Assembly (NCBI GenBank): GCA_030835125.1
Contig: JAUQWM010000048.1
Location: 1 to 62,711, forward strand
Length of the DNA stretch: 62,711 nucleotides
Source: Gemmatimonadaceae bacterium
GTDB lineage: Bacteria; Gemmatimonadota; Gemmatimonadetes; Gemmatimonadales; Gemmatimonadaceae
Direction of reading: 5' to 3'
Part shown: positions 26,537 through 35,533 of the stretch, piece by piece
Numbering within the stretch: position 1 is the first letter of the stretch
Layout: the number at the start of each line of letters is the position of its first letter
Made by a program: the position numbers and the translations under genes
The notes under the pieces: model-generated
Databases searched by the model: none
What the model was told of the DNA's origin: nothing
Seen by the model: only the letters and a program-made list of their open reading frames with translations

Positions 26537-27472
26537 ATGCAATCTCCGGCCCTCGCCCTCGAGGTTCGCGCGCTCCGCAAGACCTTCGGCACGGTGGTGG
26601 CGGTTGACGCGCTCGACCTCCAAGTCCGCTCCGGGGAGTGCTTCGGCCTGCTGGGACCGAACGGGGCGGGCAAGACCACTACTATCGAGATCTGCGAAGG
26701 GCTGCAGGAACCGGACTCCGGCGATGTCATCGTGCTGGGCCGGCACTGGGCATCCGACGAGCGCGCGCTCCGCGAGCGACTCGGCGTCCAGCTCCAGGAA
26801 ACCCAGTTCTCGGAGAAGGTCACGGTCGAGGAGACCATCGCGCTCTTTCGCAGCTTCTTCCGGTCCGGCCCCGCGGTCGAGGAGATCATCGGCCTCGTCC
26901 AGCTGGAGGAGAAGCGGGGGGCGCGCGTGGGGACGCTCTCGGGAGGACAGAAGCAGCGGCTCTCAGTCGCGTGTGCGCTGGCCGGCGACCCCGAGCTGCT
27001 GTTCCTCGACGAACCGACCACGGGTCTCGACCCGCAGTCGCGGCGGCAGCTCTGGGACCTGGTGGAACGCCTGCGCGCCTCGGGGCGGACGATCGTGCTC
27101 ACCACGCACTACATGGAAGAGGCCGAGCGGCTCTGCGACCGGGTCGCGATCGTGGACCAGGGGCGCGTGATCGCGATCGACACGCCGCGCGCGCTGATCA
27201 GGTCGTTAGGCGCGGAGCAGGTCGTGGAGGTCGAGGTGTCCGAGGGCATCGCGGCCACGCCCGGGCTGTTCGACGGGACGCAGGGCGTGCTGAGCGCCCG
27301 GCTCGACGGGCCGCTGTGGACGCTGCAGGTCTCCGCCGCGCACGAGGCGGTGCCCGCCGTGCTGCATCGCGTGGAGGAAGCGGGGCTGTCCCTCACCGAG
27401 TTGCGCACGCACACCCCGACCCTCGAGGATGTCTTCGTTTCGCTGACCGGGCGCCACCTGAGGGAGCAATGA
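26537..27472 (+). CDS. ABC transporter ATP-binding protein (ABC-2 export type)
   Basis: A 311-residue ATPase that powers the permease encoded next. Walker A GPNGAGKTT, Q-loop near LQETQ, signature LSGGQKQRLS, Walker B LLFLDEPTTGLD and the H-loop TTHYMEEAE are all present. The C-terminal 85 residues carry the extension typical of the daunorubicin-resistance/NatA group, which export drugs, lipids or ions. The Leu-Gly pair at its RSLGAEQ is written with a rare TTA codon inside a CGTTAGG word. Its stop overlaps the permease start. Confidence 0.94.
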   Translation: MQSPALALEVRALRKTFGTVVAVDALDLQVRSGECFGLLGPNGAGKTTTIEICEGLQEPDSGDVIVLGRHWASDERALRERLGVQLQETQFSEKVTVEETIALFRSFFRSGPAVEEIIGLVQLEEKRGARVGTLSGGQKQRLSVACALAGDPELLFLDEPTTGLDPQSRRQLWDLVERLRASGRTIVLTTHYMEEAERLCDRVAIVDQGRVIAIDTPRALIRSLGAEQVVEVEVSEGIAATPGLFDGTQGVLSARLDGPLWTLQVSAAHEAVPAVLHRVEEAGLSLTELRTHTPTLEDVFVSLTGRHLREQ

Positions 27473-28566
27473 GCGCCCCCGGTTCACGCGAGGGCCCCGG
27501 GATCGGGTGGAATCCGCGACCGGGCGAGAGCGAGTCCCCCCTCATCCAGCTCACGCGCACGCGATTCCGGGAATTCCTCCGCGAGCCGGAGGCCGTGTTC
27601 TGGACGTTCGTGTTCCCGCTGCTGCTGGCGAGCGGCCTGGGCCTCGCCTTTCGCTCGCGCCCGAACGACGTCGCGAAGGTGGGCGTGCTGTCCACGGCAC
27701 CGGCCGCTAGCCTGGTCCGGGACGCGCTGGCCGGCGACAGTTCACTCACCGTGGTCATGCTCGACGACACGTCGGCGACGACCGCGCTGCGCATCGGGAC
27801 CGTGGCGCTCGTCGTGGTGGCGCTGGACTCGCAGCGCGTGGAGTATCGCCTCGACCGGGCCAGGACCGAGGCACGGACGGCGCGCTTCCTGGTCGATGAC
27901 GCGCTGCAACGCGCCCGCGGCCGCGCCAACCCCGTCGCCGTCACCGAGGCGCTGGTCAGCGAACGCGGATCGCGCTACATCGACTTCGTGCTTCCGGGCC
28001 TGCTGGCCATGAACCTCATGGGCAGCGGGATGTGGGGCATCGGGTTCAGCATCGTGGACGCGCGCCGGAAGAAGCTGCTCAAGCGGTTCGTGGCCACGCC
28101 CATGCGACGCTATCACTACCTCGCGTCGTTCCTGCTGATGCGGCTCGGGCTCATGGTGATCGAGGTGTCGGTGATCTCCGCGTTCGGCCGGTTCGCGTTC
28201 GGCGTCCCGATGCGCGGGTCGGTCGTCGCGTTCGCGGTCGCCTGCCTCCTGGGCGCCCTGGTGTTCGGGTCCCTGGGGCTGCTCGTCGCCTCGCGGGCCC
28301 GCACCATCGAGGCAGCGTCCGGCCTGATGAACCTGATCATGCTGCCGATGTGGGTCGCGTCAGGCGTGTTCTTCTCGGCCGGGAACTTCCCGGATGCGGT
28401 GCAGCCGTTCATCCAGGCGTTGCCCCTGACGGCGGTCGTCGACTCGGTTCGCGGGATCATGATCCAGGGGCTGGGCTGGGCCGCGCTCGCGCCCGAGTTC
28501 GCGATCATCGCGGCGTGGCTCGTGCTCAGCTTCGGGATCGCGCTGCGGTTCTTCCGCTGGCGATGA
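27469..28566 (+). CDS. ABC-2 type transporter permease
   Basis: A 365-residue permease: one helix near residue 50, a soluble loop of about 120 residues, then five helices with the ABC-2 pattern (FVLPGLLAMNLMGSGMWGIG; RRKKLLKRFVATPM). It would form the membrane part of the exporter with the preceding ATPase. The substrate is unknown. Start and stop both overlap their neighbours by 4 nt, so ATPase, permease and EamA protein are made as one coupled unit. Confidence 0.92.
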   Translation: MSAPGSREGPGIGWNPRPGESESPLIQLTRTRFREFLREPEAVFWTFVFPLLLASGLGLAFRSRPNDVAKVGVLSTAPAASLVRDALAGDSSLTVVMLDDTSATTALRIGTVALVVVALDSQRVEYRLDRARTEARTARFLVDDALQRARGRANPVAVTEALVSERGSRYIDFVLPGLLAMNLMGSGMWGIGFSIVDARRKKLLKRFVATPMRRYHYLASFLLMRLGLMVIEVSVISAFGRFAFGVPMRGSVVAFAVACLLGALVFGSLGLLVASRARTIEAASGLMNLIMLPMWVASGVFFSAGNFPDAVQPFIQALPLTAVVDSVRGIMIQGLGWAALAPEFAIIAAWLVLSFGIALRFFRWR

Positions 28567-29510
28567 CCGCCCCCCGCAGCCGGGTCCTGCTGGCATTCGC
28601 ATCGGTCTACCTCATCTGGGGATCGACGTACCTGTTCATGCGATTTGCGGTGGAGACCTTGCCGCCGGTCGCCGTGGCCGGAGTGCGCTACTTCCTCGCC
28701 GGCGTCATCCTCTACGCCATCGCCTCCTGGCGGAGCGCTCCTGAGCCGCGACGCATTCCCTGGAGGGGACACGCGGTGGTCGGCACGCTGCTCACCGCCG
28801 GCAACGGGTCGGTGGCGCTTGCGGTGCAGCGCATCCCGTCTGGCGTCGCCGCGCTGCTCGTGGCACTCACGCCGTGCCTCATGGTGCTGCTCGAGTGGTG
28901 GTGGCGTGGCGGCGAACGACCCACGACCGGTGTCATCGCCGGTCTCGTGCTCGGGATCGGCGGGATGCTGGTGCTGGTGGGTCCGAGGGCGTTCGGCGGC
29001 GAACCGATCGACGCCATCGGCGCCGGCATCGTCTTCTGTGGCTCGGCGGCCTGGGCAGTGGGGTCCGTGTACTCGCGCACGCTGCCCCGGTACGAATCCG
29101 CCGTGCGCACGAGCGCCGTCCAGATGCTCGCCGGGGGAACCGTCGTCTCGCTGATCGCCCTGGTGACCGGCGATTTCGGGCGACTCGATCCGTCGGCGGC
29201 ATCCTTCCTGTCCGTCTTCTCGTTCGCCTACCTGATCCTGGTGGGCTCGTTGATCGGCTACTCGTCGTACATGTACCTGCTGGGCGTGACGAGCGCCGCG
29301 CGCGCCTCGACCTATGCGTTCGTGAACCCGGTCGTGGCGGTCTTCCTCGGCGCCGCGTTCGCGAATGAGCCGGTGTCGCCGCGCGTGCTCGTGGCCGGCG
29401 GCATCATCGTGGGCGCGGTGGCGCTGATCACGCTCTACGGCGGCGAGGGCCGGCTGCCGCCGAAGCGCCGACGCGCGGGCGAAGGTCTCGAGGTCCACGA
29501 AGCACCGTGA
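28563..29510 (+). CDS. EamA family transporter
   Basis: A 315-residue inner-membrane protein with ten helices in two EamA repeats (LIWGSTYLFMRFA opens the first; the second begins near residue 150). Relatives (RhtA, YdcZ, PecM) export amino acids, metabolites or pigments. It is coupled to the ABC permease gene by an ATGA overlap, a combination I do not know from other exporters. A GCCGTCGC/GCGACGGC hairpin at 29541-29562 follows the gene, without a T-run. Confidence 0.92.
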   Translation: MTAPRSRVLLAFASVYLIWGSTYLFMRFAVETLPPVAVAGVRYFLAGVILYAIASWRSAPEPRRIPWRGHAVVGTLLTAGNGSVALAVQRIPSGVAALLVALTPCLMVLLEWWWRGGERPTTGVIAGLVLGIGGMLVLVGPRAFGGEPIDAIGAGIVFCGSAAWAVGSVYSRTLPRYESAVRTSAVQMLAGGTVVSLIALVTGDFGRLDPSAASFLSVFSFAYLILVGSLIGYSSYMYLLGVTSAARASTYAFVNPVVAVFLGAAFANEPVSPRVLVAGGIIVGAVALITLYGGEGRLPPKRRRAGEGLEVHEAP

Positions 29511-29540
29511 CGCCATGACCGTGGCACCGCGTACGTGCCC

Positions 29541-29562
29541 GCCGTCGCGCGGCAGCGACGGC
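29541..29562 (+). terminator. Hairpin after the EamA gene
   Basis: GCCGTCGC (29541-29548) and GCGACGGC (29555-29562) form an 8-bp stem with a 6-nt loop, 31 nt past the stop. There is no T-run, so termination is uncertain. Confidence 0.35.
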
Positions 29563-29650
29563 ACCGCATCCCACGGTCCCATCGTGCGCCCTGTGCGCAA
29601 GCTCCGCAGGTTGCTGTACACCTGACCCCGCGCGACCGTACCTTCGCCCC

Positions 29651-31084
29651 GTGATTCCACTCGACCTTTCCAACCGCCAGCTCCACGCCGCGCTCGAGCG
29701 CGTCACCGCGTGGATCGAGGGCTATCTGGGCGACCCGGGTCGGTTTCCGGTGCTCGCCCAGGTCAGCCCCGGCGCGGTTGCGGCCCGGCTTCCCGCCTCA
29801 CCGCCTGACGAGGCCGAATCGATGGACGCGATCCTCGATGACTTCGAGCGCGTCCTCCTGCCGGGCGTGACGCACTGGAACCACCCCGGCTTCTTCGCCT
29901 ACTTCGCCACCACCGGATCCGCCCCGGGGGTGATGGCCGAGATGCTCACCGCGGCCCTGAACGTGAACGCCATGCTGTGGAAGACGTCGCCGGCGGCGAC
30001 GGAACTCGAGCAGCGCGCACTCGACTGGCTGCGCCAGATGCTCGGCCTGGGGACCGGCTGGTTTGGCGTCATCAACGACACCGCGTCCATCACCACCCTC
30101 CTCGCGCTCGCGGCCGCGCGCGAGGCGAAACCGGACCTCCAGGTGCGCGTGCGCGGCCTCGCCGGCCGCCCGGACCTTCCCGTGCTCCGCGTCTACGCGT
30201 CGGAGCAGGCCCATTCCTCCGTGGACAAGGCCGCCATTACGTTAGGCATCGGCCACGAGAACTGCGTCCGCGTCCCCGTGGACGAGGCGTTCCGCATGCG
30301 CCCCGACGCCCTGGCGTCCGCCATCGCCGCCGACCGCGCCGCGGGCCGCCTGCCGCTCGCCGTCGTCGCCACGGTCGGGACCACCAGCACCGGCAGTGTC
30401 GACCCGGTCTCCGCCATCGCCGAGATCAGCGCCGGCGCGGGCGCCTGGCTCCACGTGGATGCCTCCTACGCCGGCACCGCGGCGATCGTCCCCGAGTGCC
30501 GCGACACGCTGGCCGGCGTGGAGCGCGCCGACTCGCTCGTGGTGAACCCGCACAAGTGGATGTTCACCCCGATCGACCTCTCGGCGATGTTCACGCGCCG
30601 TCCGGACGTGCTCAAACGCGCCTTCTCGCTCGTCCCGGACTACCTCGTCACCGCCGAACAGGACGAGGTGGTCAACCTGATGGACTACGGGGTGCAGCTC
30701 GGGCGCCGCTTCCGCGCGCTCAAGCTGTGGATGGTCATTCGCGCGTTCGGCGTGTCCGGCATCGCCGAGCGCCTGCGCAACCACATGGCCATGGCGCGCG
30801 ACTTCGCCTCGTGGGTCGAGCGCGAGCCCGGGTGGGTGCTCGCCGCCCCGCCGATGTTCTCGCTGGTCTGCTTCCGCTGCGCGCCGGCCGGCCTTCCGCC
30901 GGAGGATGCCGACGTCCTGAACCAGCGGGTCCTCGACCGCGTCAACGCCAGCGGCCGGGCCTACCTCTCGCACACCCGGTTGCACGGGCGGCTCGTGCTG
31001 CGCCTGGCCATCGGCAACCTCCGCACCGAGCCCCGGCACGTCGCCGACGCCTGGTCCCTCCTCCGGGACGCCGCCCGGGCCTGA
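29651..31084 (+). CDS. PLP-dependent decarboxylase, aromatic-L-amino-acid decarboxylase-like
   Basis: A 477-residue group II decarboxylase. The PLP-binding Lys is in NPHKWMF; HVDASYAG and the substrate-region motif HWNHPGFFAYFATTGSAPG match aromatic amino acid decarboxylases (tryptophan, tyrosine, phenylalanine, DOPA) more than glutamate decarboxylases. It would release CO2 and an amine; the exact amino acid is not decided. GTG start. It is followed by a converging outer-membrane-protein gene, so it is not part of the anthranilate operon, though both concern aromatic amines. One CGTTAGG word encodes Leu-Gly. Confidence 0.9.
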   Translation: MIPLDLSNRQLHAALERVTAWIEGYLGDPGRFPVLAQVSPGAVAARLPASPPDEAESMDAILDDFERVLLPGVTHWNHPGFFAYFATTGSAPGVMAEMLTAALNVNAMLWKTSPAATELEQRALDWLRQMLGLGTGWFGVINDTASITTLLALAAAREAKPDLQVRVRGLAGRPDLPVLRVYASEQAHSSVDKAAITLGIGHENCVRVPVDEAFRMRPDALASAIAADRAAGRLPLAVVATVGTTSTGSVDPVSAIAEISAGAGAWLHVDASYAGTAAIVPECRDTLAGVERADSLVVNPHKWMFTPIDLSAMFTRRPDVLKRAFSLVPDYLVTAEQDEVVNLMDYGVQLGRRFRALKLWMVIRAFGVSGIAERLRNHMAMARDFASWVEREPGWVLAAPPMFSLVCFRCAPAGLPPEDADVLNQRVLDRVNASGRAYLSHTRLHGRLVLRLAIGNLRTEPRHVADAWSLLRDAARA

Positions 31085-31131
31085 ACGCGAGGGGTCCCGG
31101 CGGGCCAGGTGCTCACCGGGCCGGCGCGCGC

Positions 31132-31608
31132 CTAACGACCCATGGTCAGGTTGATGCCGCCGATCAGCTGGAACTGCGTCCGATCATGGAGGAGCACCTT
31201 GCCTTCCACGAACGGGTGGATCCAGCCAACCGTCGATTCCATCCCGCCAAGCAGGTTGGCGCCCACATCCGTGTTGGCAAACTCGCCCACGTTGCGGTTG
31301 ACGATGCCGATGCCGCCACCGGCGTACCACCGCGACCCGGTGCCCAGGGGGAAGCCGATCTTCACGTCCCCGTTGAAGCCGATCTTGTTGCCGCGGTCGG
31401 GCGTGTATACGTCGAGCGACGGGTAGAAATCGACCCGGGACGTCATGGGGACGGCGAGGTTGGCGCTGAGCACGGCCTCCTTCGAATCGAAGTTGTAGCC
31501 GATGCGCGCGCCGACGTGGGTGTTCTGCGCCGCCGCGCCCGGCGCGGAGACGGCAACGAGCAGGGCGGCCAGGAAGCCGGCACCGCGAATTCCGCTGGGT
31601 GAACGCAT
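31132..31608 (-). CDS. Small outer-membrane beta-barrel protein
   Basis: A 158-residue exported protein. The signal peptide ends near AAA-Q (residue 27). The rest alternates polar and hydrophobic residues with Gly-rich turns (VGARIGYNFDSK, WYAGGGIGIVNR), as in 8-stranded outer-membrane barrels, but it ends in LTMGR rather than Phe. Function is unknown. Its stop codon lies inside a CCTAACG word. The promoter region is shared with the divergent anthranilate operon. Confidence 0.7.
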   Translation of the reverse strand: MRSPSGIRGAGFLAALLVAVSAPGAAAQNTHVGARIGYNFDSKEAVLSANLAVPMTSRVDFYPSLDVYTPDRGNKIGFNGDVKIGFPLGTGSRWYAGGGIGIVNRNVGEFANTDVGANLLGGMESTVGWIHPFVEGKVLLHDRTQFQLIGGINLTMGR

Positions 31609-31839
31609 GACGATTCCTCCATGGGATTGCCGTGTCGCGACACGGGGCTGGCGTCGCCCAGCGCGCCGCGGATCACGCGTCCCGGTCCCGCTCGCATCGG
31701 ATGCACGGCAGGACCGGGTCGATTCGGCTTACACGGCGATCCTTCCCCCGTTCGGTCGAGCCCGGGACCGGTCGCGTCCCGGCTGTCCCCCGGGGTGGGT
31801 CCCGTCTCCCCCGCAGGGGATGGGGGAGGCCCCGCGAAA

Positions 31840-31863
31840 ATCATTGATATTTCAAGGAATGAT
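31840..31863. promoter_or_regulatory. Palindrome, candidate operator of the MarR regulator
   Basis: ATCATT (31840-31845) and AATGAT (31858-31863) are a perfect inverted repeat around 12 nt, 36 nt before the GTG start of the monooxygenase gene. The surrounding 31836-31863 is far richer in A and T than its flanks. Size and symmetry suit MarR-family binding; the operon's own MarR gene is the obvious partner. Binding is inference. Confidence 0.6.
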
Positions 31864-31899
31864 CCGTACCATCACGCGTCACCTGCGGGAGCCTCGCGC

Positions 31900-34281
31900 G
31901 TGCGCATGCTGGTCGTGGGCGGTGGACCCGGCGGGTTATATGCGGCGCTTCTCCACAAGCGGCGCGATCCGGGCGCAGACGTCACGGTGATCGACCGCAA
32001 CCGCCCCGATGACACGTTCGGGTGGGGCGTCGTGCTCTCGGACCTCACCGTCGCCAACCTCCGCGCCGCCGATCCCGAAAGCGCCGCCCGCATCGCGGGA
32101 GCGCTCCACCACTGGGACGACATCGAGATCCACTTCGGCGGGCGCGTCCAGCGCTCCGGTGGCCACGGGTTCAGTGGCATCGGGCGCCAGGCGATGCTCG
32201 ATATCCTACAGCAACGCTGCCGCGCGCTTGGCGTTCGCCTGGAATTCGAGCAGGAGCTCCTCGCGGAGGACCTCGAGCGGGTCGCTGCCGAGCGCCAGGT
32301 GGATCTCGTCGTGGCCGCCGACGGGATCAACAGCGCCATCCGCCAGCGGTTTGCCTCGACGTTTCGTCCCGACATCGATGTCCGCCGCTGCCGGTACGTC
32401 TGGCTGGGCACGCCGCGCCGCTTCGACGCCTTCACGTTCGCGTTCGCCGAGACGCCCGCCGGCTGGTTCCAGGCCCATGCCTACCAGTTCGACGCCGGCA
32501 CCAGCACGTTCATCGTCGAGACGCCGTGGGAGGTCTGGGAACGCAGCGGGCTCCACGAGATGTCGACCGCGGAGGCGCTCGCATTCTGCGAGCGTCTCTT
32601 CGCGCCGGTCCTGGACGGCGCTCCGCTCCAGAGCAACGCGCGGCACCTCAGGGGTTCCGCCCAGTGGGCACGATTCCCGCGCGTCACCTGTGCCGAGTGG
32701 GTGCACTGGCTCCCGGTCGCCGGCCGTCCCGTACCGCTCGTGCTCCTGGGAGACGCGGCACATACCGCGCACTTCTCGATCGGCTCCGGCACCAAGCTGG
32801 CCATGGAAGACGCGATCGCGCTGGACGCGCGACTCGCCGCCGCTGGCGACGACCGGCGAGACGCCCTCGCCCGGTACCAGGCCGAACGCTCGCTGGAGGT
32901 GCTCAAGCTGCAGAACGCGGCGCGCAACTCCACCGAGTGGTTCGAGCACGTGGATCGTTATGCGCGGCTGGACCCGGAGCAGTTCGCCTACTCCCTGCTC
33001 ACGCGATCCCAGCGGATCTCGCACGAGAACCTGCGGGTGCGCGACCCGGCCTATGTGGCGGCCTTCGAGCGCTGGTTCGCGGACCGGGCGGGCGTCGACC
33101 TGGTGCCGGGCGCACCGGCCCCGCCGGCGATCTTCACTCCATTCACCGCGCGCGGCGTCACCCTCCGCAACCGGATCATCGTCTCGCCGATGGCGCAGTA
33201 CACCGCCGATAACGACGGCACGCCCACCGACTGGCACTTCGTCCACCTCGGAGCCCGCGCCACCGGCGGGGCCGGACTCGTGATGACCGAGATGACCTGC
33301 GTCGCCCCCGACGCGCGCATCACGCCGTGGTGCACGGGCCTGTGGAACGAACACCACCGCGAGGCCTGGCGGCGGATCGTGCGCTTCGTGCACGACTACA
33401 GTGAGGCGAAGATCGGGCTCCAGCTCGGCCATGCCGGCGCCAAGGGCGCCACCAAGAAGATGTGGGAAGGCGTCGACCAGCCGCTGCCGTCCGGCGAATG
33501 GCCCGTCATGTCCGCGTCAGAACAGCAGTACTTGCCGGGAATCTCGCAGGTCGCCCGGGCCATGACCGCGCAGGACATGGAGCGCGTGGTGGACGAGCAC
33601 GTGCGCGCCACCGAACTCGGGGTGGCGGCCGGCTTCGACTGGCTCGAGCTTCACTGCGCGCATGGCTATCTCCTCTCCAGCTTTCTCTCGCCGTTGACGA
33701 ACCATCGCACCGACGCCTGCGGTGGGGACGTCGCGGCGCGCGCCTGCTTCCCGCTCCGCGTGTTCAGCGCCATGCGCGAGGCGTGGCCGGCGCACCTGCC
33801 GATGTCGGTGAGGATCTCGGCCCACGACTGGGCCGAAGGCGGCAACTCGGCGGACGATGCCGTGGAGATCGCGCGCCTCTTCCGCGCCGCCGGCGCCGAC
33901 CTGATCGACGTGTCGGCCGGCCAGGTGGTGCATGACGAGAAACCGGTGTTCGGCCGCATGTGGCAGACGCCCTTCGCCGACCGCATCCGGCAGGAGGCCT
34001 GCATCCCGACCATCGCCGTGGGAGCCATCACCGATGCCGACCAGGCGAACGGCATCATCGCGTCCGGGCGGGCCGACCTCGTCGCGATCGGACGGCCGCA
34101 CCTCGTCAACCCGGCCTGGACGCTCACGGAAGCGGCGCGGTGGGGATATGCCGGCGCGACGTGGCCCGACCAGTACCGGGCCGGCAAGGCGCAACTCGAG
34201 CGACTCATCGCGCGGGAACGCGCCGCCGCGCAGGACGCCGGTACGACGTCGCCGGGTCCGCCGCGCGGAGAGCTCACGTGA
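31900..34281 (+). CDS. 2-aminobenzoyl-CoA monooxygenase/reductase-like fused flavoenzyme
   Basis: A 793-residue fusion. The N-terminal part (1 to about 395) is an FAD aromatic hydroxylase (GGGPGGLYAA at residues 7-16; GDAAHTAHFSIGSGTK near 285). The C-terminal part (about 405-785) is an Old Yellow Enzyme-type reductase (RGVTLRNRIIVSPMAQY). This fusion is known from the aerobic 2-aminobenzoate pathway, where it hydroxylates and partly reduces 2-aminobenzoyl-CoA; the database label salicylyl-CoA 5-hydroxylase/oxidoreductase refers to the same family. The CoA ligase downstream supports the role. The frame is open to 31621, but family homology starts at VRMLVVGGG; GTG 31900 has a GGGAG-like site 9 bases upstream. 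Confidence 0.9.
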   Translation: MRMLVVGGGPGGLYAALLHKRRDPGADVTVIDRNRPDDTFGWGVVLSDLTVANLRAADPESAARIAGALHHWDDIEIHFGGRVQRSGGHGFSGIGRQAMLDILQQRCRALGVRLEFEQELLAEDLERVAAERQVDLVVAADGINSAIRQRFASTFRPDIDVRRCRYVWLGTPRRFDAFTFAFAETPAGWFQAHAYQFDAGTSTFIVETPWEVWERSGLHEMSTAEALAFCERLFAPVLDGAPLQSNARHLRGSAQWARFPRVTCAEWVHWLPVAGRPVPLVLLGDAAHTAHFSIGSGTKLAMEDAIALDARLAAAGDDRRDALARYQAERSLEVLKLQNAARNSTEWFEHVDRYARLDPEQFAYSLLTRSQRISHENLRVRDPAYVAAFERWFADRAGVDLVPGAPAPPAIFTPFTARGVTLRNRIIVSPMAQYTADNDGTPTDWHFVHLGARATGGAGLVMTEMTCVAPDARITPWCTGLWNEHHREAWRRIVRFVHDYSEAKIGLQLGHAGAKGATKKMWEGVDQPLPSGEWPVMSASEQQYLPGISQVARAMTAQDMERVVDEHVRATELGVAAGFDWLELHCAHGYLLSSFLSPLTNHRTDACGGDVAARACFPLRVFSAMREAWPAHLPMSVRISAHDWAEGGNSADDAVEIARLFRAAGADLIDVSAGQVVHDEKPVFGRMWQTPFADRIRQEACIPTIAVGAITDADQANGIIASGRADLVAIGRPHLVNPAWTLTEAARWGYAGATWPDQYRAGKAQLERLIARERAAAQDAGTTSPGPPRGELT

Positions 34282-35045
34282 ACGCGCTCGCCGGACGGCA
34301 TGCGCTGGTTACGGGCGCGAACCGGGGGATCGGCGCGGCGATCGCGCAGGCGTTGTCAGCGGGCGGGGCACGGGTGACCCTGATGGTCCGCGACGCGGCC
34401 GCGGGCGAGGCGGTGGCGGCCGGCCTGCCCACGCCCCACACCGTCGTCGTCGCCGATGTCACCGACCGCGCCGCGACGCAGGCCGCATGCGCCGAGGCGG
34501 CGGAGCGACTCGGGGCCGTGGACATCCTGGTCAACAACGCCGGCGTTGCCGGGTCGGCGCCATTCATGAAGTCGGGACCCGACCTTTTCGAGCGGATGAT
34601 CGCGGTCCACCTCTACGGCGCCGTCCACGCCACGCAAGCCGTGCTGCCCGGGATGCTGGAGCGCGGACGCGGACACGTCGTCAACGTCGCCAGCACCGCG
34701 GGGCTTCAGGGGGCGCCATACGTCACCGCCTACACCGCCGCCAAGCACGCGCTGGTCGGGCTGACGCGGGCGCTCGCGCTCGAGGTCGCGGCGAAGGGCG
34801 TCGCGGTGTGTGCCGTGTGTCCCGGGTACACCGACACGGACCTCGTGCGCGAGGCGATCGCGCGCATCGTGGCCAAGACTGGCAAGAGCGAGGCCGACGC
34901 GCTGGCGGCGGTGCTGGCCGCGTCCGGCCAGCCGCAGCTGGTCACCGTCGACGACGTGGCGGCAGCCGTGGTGGCCCTGTGCCGTGCGCCGGAGGGGGAT
35001 GCCGCTGGACGGGTGGTGACGCTCGATGGTGCGGCGGCCCGATGA
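34278..35045 (+). CDS. Short-chain dehydrogenase/reductase
   Basis: A 255-residue NAD(P)-dependent oxidoreductase of the classical SDR type: TGANRGIG cofactor loop, NNAG, and the catalytic Ser, Tyr-x3-Lys in STAGLQGAPYVTAYTAAK. In this operon it could oxidise a 3-hydroxyacyl-CoA-like intermediate formed after ring hydration; that is inference. GTG start overlaps the stop of the monooxygenase gene (GTGA), and its own stop overlaps the MarR start, so it is embedded in the coupled operon. Confidence 0.93.
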   Translation: MNALAGRHALVTGANRGIGAAIAQALSAGGARVTLMVRDAAAGEAVAAGLPTPHTVVVADVTDRAATQAACAEAAERLGAVDILVNNAGVAGSAPFMKSGPDLFERMIAVHLYGAVHATQAVLPGMLERGRGHVVNVASTAGLQGAPYVTAYTAAKHALVGLTRALALEVAAKGVAVCAVCPGYTDTDLVREAIARIVAKTGKSEADALAAVLAASGQPQLVTVDDVAAAVVALCRAPEGDAAGRVVTLDGAAAR

Positions 35046-35533
35046 CCAGCGCGTCCCGCGACCTCGAACTGGAATCCGGGACGCATGAGGCGCTCCGCGT
35101 CTGGCTGCGCCTGTTCACCTGCTCGACGATGATCGCCACGCACATCGGCAGCGCGCTCAAGCGCGAGTTCGGGTCGTCGCTGCCGCGATTCGACCTGCTG
35201 GCGCAGCTCGACCGGGCGCCGGCCGGTCTCCGGATGGGCGAGCTGTCCAGGCGCACGCTCACCACCGGCGGCAACGTCACCTGGCTGGTCCGCGCCCTCG
35301 AGGCCGAGGGGCTGGTGGCGCGGCGCGTCTCGCCGGACGACCGCCGGACCGCGATCGTCAGGCTGACCCCCGCGGGACGACGCCACTTCTCGGCCATGGC
35401 GCGGGCGCACGAACGCTGGATCGTCTCGCTTCTGTCCTCGCTCACGTCGCGCGAGCAACGGACCCTGCACGACCTGCTGGGCATCGCCAAGCAGAACCTC
35501 CGCCCACCCGGAAACACGAATGACCGCACCTGA
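35042..35533 (+). CDS. MarR family transcriptional regulator
   Basis: A 163-residue winged-helix regulator. The recognition helix region is [27 protein letters not shown] and the wing [19 protein letters not shown]. MarR proteins in aromatic-CoA pathways usually repress the operon until an aromatic acid or its CoA ester binds. The gene sits inside the operon (4-nt overlap upstream, 14-nt overlap with the hydratase gene downstream), pointing to autoregulation through the palindrome at 31840-31863. Confidence 0.93.
   Translation: MTSASRDLELESGTHEALRVWLRLFTCSTMIATHIGSALKREFGSSLPRFDLLAQLDRAPAGLRMGELSRRTLTTGGNVTWLVRALEAEGLVARRVSPDDRRTAIVRLTPAGRRHFSAMARAHERWIVSLLSSLTSREQRTLHDLLGIAKQNLRPPGNTNDRT

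Noticed and set aside
29651-31084. PLP decarboxylase as part of the anthranilate operon
   Set aside because: It is separated by a reverse-strand outer-membrane gene and 800 nt, and anthranilate degradation needs no amino acid decarboxylase.
31621-31899. N-terminal extension of the monooxygenase/reductase
   Set aside because: Low-complexity sequence with no homology pattern; the flavin motif starts right after GTG 31900, and the extension would cover the operator palindrome.
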